Part shown: positions 6,575-7,131 of the stretch, in pieces
Numbering within the stretch: the first letter of the stretch is position 1
Layout of the letters: each line of letters begins with the position of its first letter
Source: Dehalococcoidales bacterium
GTDB lineage: Bacteria; Chloroflexota; Dehalococcoidia; Dehalococcoidales; UBA2162
Reading direction: 5' to 3'
DNA: 7,131 nt
Assembly (NCBI GenBank): GCA_020343555.1
Contig: CP070800.1
Coordinates: 1,275,335-1,282,465 of the forward strand
Notes under the pieces: generated by a model
What the model was told of the DNA's origin: nothing
The model's database searches: none
Seen by the model: the letters and a program-made list of their open reading frames with translations, nothing else
Translations under genes and position numbers: made by a program

Positions 6575-6610
6575 ATAAGAGGTTTCAGCAACGTTGCTGA
6601 AACCTCTTAT
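6575..6610 (-). terminator. intrinsic terminator of the dehydrogenase gene, a perfect 36-bp palindrome
   Basis: The segment is a perfect inverted repeat with 18-base half-sites (ATAAGAGGTTTCAGCAAC and its complement), so the RNA folds into a very long stem with a tiny loop around AACGUU. On the minus strand it is about 40 bases past the stop codon at 6650 and runs into UUAUUUUA, as expected of an intrinsic terminator. On the plus strand the following bases are CAGTTTCTCTC, a poorer U-tract. It separates the dehydrogenase from the enolase-superfamily gene, so these two minus-strand genes are probably separate units. Confidence 0.85.
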
Positions 6611-6649
6611 CAGTTTCTCTCTACATAGAATAATGTATATATTGCTATA

Positions 6650-7131
6650 CTAACACTTTACCAGGACTCTTACGTATTTGTTTGTCCTGTGAGCGTCGAA
6701 GGCAGCCATGAAATCTTCAATCGGGAAGGTAGGACCACGGTAGGATTTAAGGTTCAGGAGCGGAAGCATATTCACTGCTCTGGGGAACATATGCGACTGA
6801 CCGAAAACACCATGAAGGGTTAACTCCTTGAACCAGAGTTTATCAAAGGGAACGATGATATCAGGATGATCGGGATAAATCGCGAAATACAGGATCTTAC
6901 CGCATCGTGCAGCCAGATCCATGCAGGGATCGATCATCGCGGAATCACCGGATGCCTCAATTACGCGGTCGTACCCCATATCATTCGTAATCTTGTTCCC
7001 TTCGGCGACGATGTCATGAGTAGTGGGATCAAGAACATATTCAGCACCGAGTTCGAGGGCGAGTTTTCTTTTAAATTCCTTAGGCTCTACTATAGTTAGC
7101 TTCGAAGCACCACGCAGCTTACATAACTGAA
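6650..7131 (-). CDS. medium-chain zinc-type alcohol/polyol dehydrogenase, C-terminal part (N-terminus beyond window)
   Basis: The frame is open from the right window edge to TAG at 6652-6650 and gives the last 159 residues of an MDR-superfamily NAD(P)-dependent dehydrogenase. Visible parts are the end of the nucleotide-binding Rossmann fold (GASKLTIVEPKEFKRKLA, then LGAEYVLDP), the later strand YDRVIEASGD, and the C-terminal part of the catalytic domain, ending FPIEDFMAAFDAH and KYVRVLVKC. The acidic residue at the end of the second strand (VEP) suggests NAD(H) rather than NADP(H). The usual Gly-Gly after the helix is ARCGKI here. The zinc ligands and start are outside the window. The tail resembles sorbitol/threonine dehydrogenase-like members that oxidise secondary alcohols of polyols or amino alcohols, but the substrate is open. 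Transcription ends at the palindromic hairpin about 40 bases downstream. Confidence 0.9.
   Translation of the reverse strand, partial: QLCKLRGASKLTIVEPKEFKRKLALELGAEYVLDPTTHDIVAEGNKITNDMGYDRVIEASGDSAMIDPCMDLAARCGKILYFAIYPDHPDIIVPFDKLWFKELTLHGVFGQSHMFPRAVNMLPLLNLKSYRGPTFPIEDFMAAFDAHRTNKYVRVLVKC

Noticed and set aside
6866..7099. Plus-strand 77-codon open frame at the right edge
   Set aside because: It is antisense to the dehydrogenase Rossmann-fold coding sequence, which has clear family motifs.

Overview
This is a bacterial accessory or metabolic region. The evidence is two lipobox-type lipoprotein signal peptides, strong Shine-Dalgarno (SD) sequences, near-consensus sigma70-type promoters and intrinsic terminators. 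Base composition is moderate and no phage, transposon, CRISPR or RNA genes are visible. Tandem oligopeptide-type binding lipoproteins with acidic linkers, a stand-alone ADP-forming acyl-CoA synthetase alpha subunit, an enolase-superfamily enzyme and a zinc-type dehydrogenase together resemble gene content of uncultured Chloroflexota (Dehalococcoidia-like) genomes. That taxonomic guess is inference from style only and has low confidence.

Layout, left to right. From 1 to about 3600 everything is read on the minus strand as one likely transcription unit. It runs from a strong promoter at 3568-3596, through a 37-codon small ORF (3505-3392) that overlaps the next start by ATGA, to a complete family 5 substrate-binding lipoprotein (3395-1599). 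A 156-bp gap with a stem-loop follows, then a second paralogous binding lipoprotein (1442 to beyond base 1). The matching permease and ATPase genes are not in the window and could lie beyond the left edge. A divergent promoter with perfect TTGACA and TATAAT boxes and an overlapping inverted repeat (3712-3740) drives the plus-strand gene for an acyl-CoA synthetase (NDP-forming) alpha subunit (3808-5196). That gene ends at a terminator hairpin (5199-5226) shared with the convergent minus-strand gene for a mandelate racemase/muconate lactonizing enzyme family protein (6398-5256). To its right is a perfect 36-bp palindromic terminator (6575-6610), which ends a medium-chain dehydrogenase whose C-terminal 159 residues are present (7131-6650).

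How the parts may fit together: the binding lipoproteins would capture a small solute (peptide, opine, sugar acid or similar). The dehydrogenase and enolase-superfamily enzyme could transform a polar carbon source, and the acyl-CoA synthetase subunit could activate or release an acid with CoA. This pathway view is inference from neighbourhood only.

The most unusual part is the 5' leader of the transporter operon. It has an unannotated small ORF with a 13-base perfect match to the 16S rRNA anti-SD tail, and its coding region carries mutually exclusive stem-loops and the SD of the downstream lipoprotein gene.
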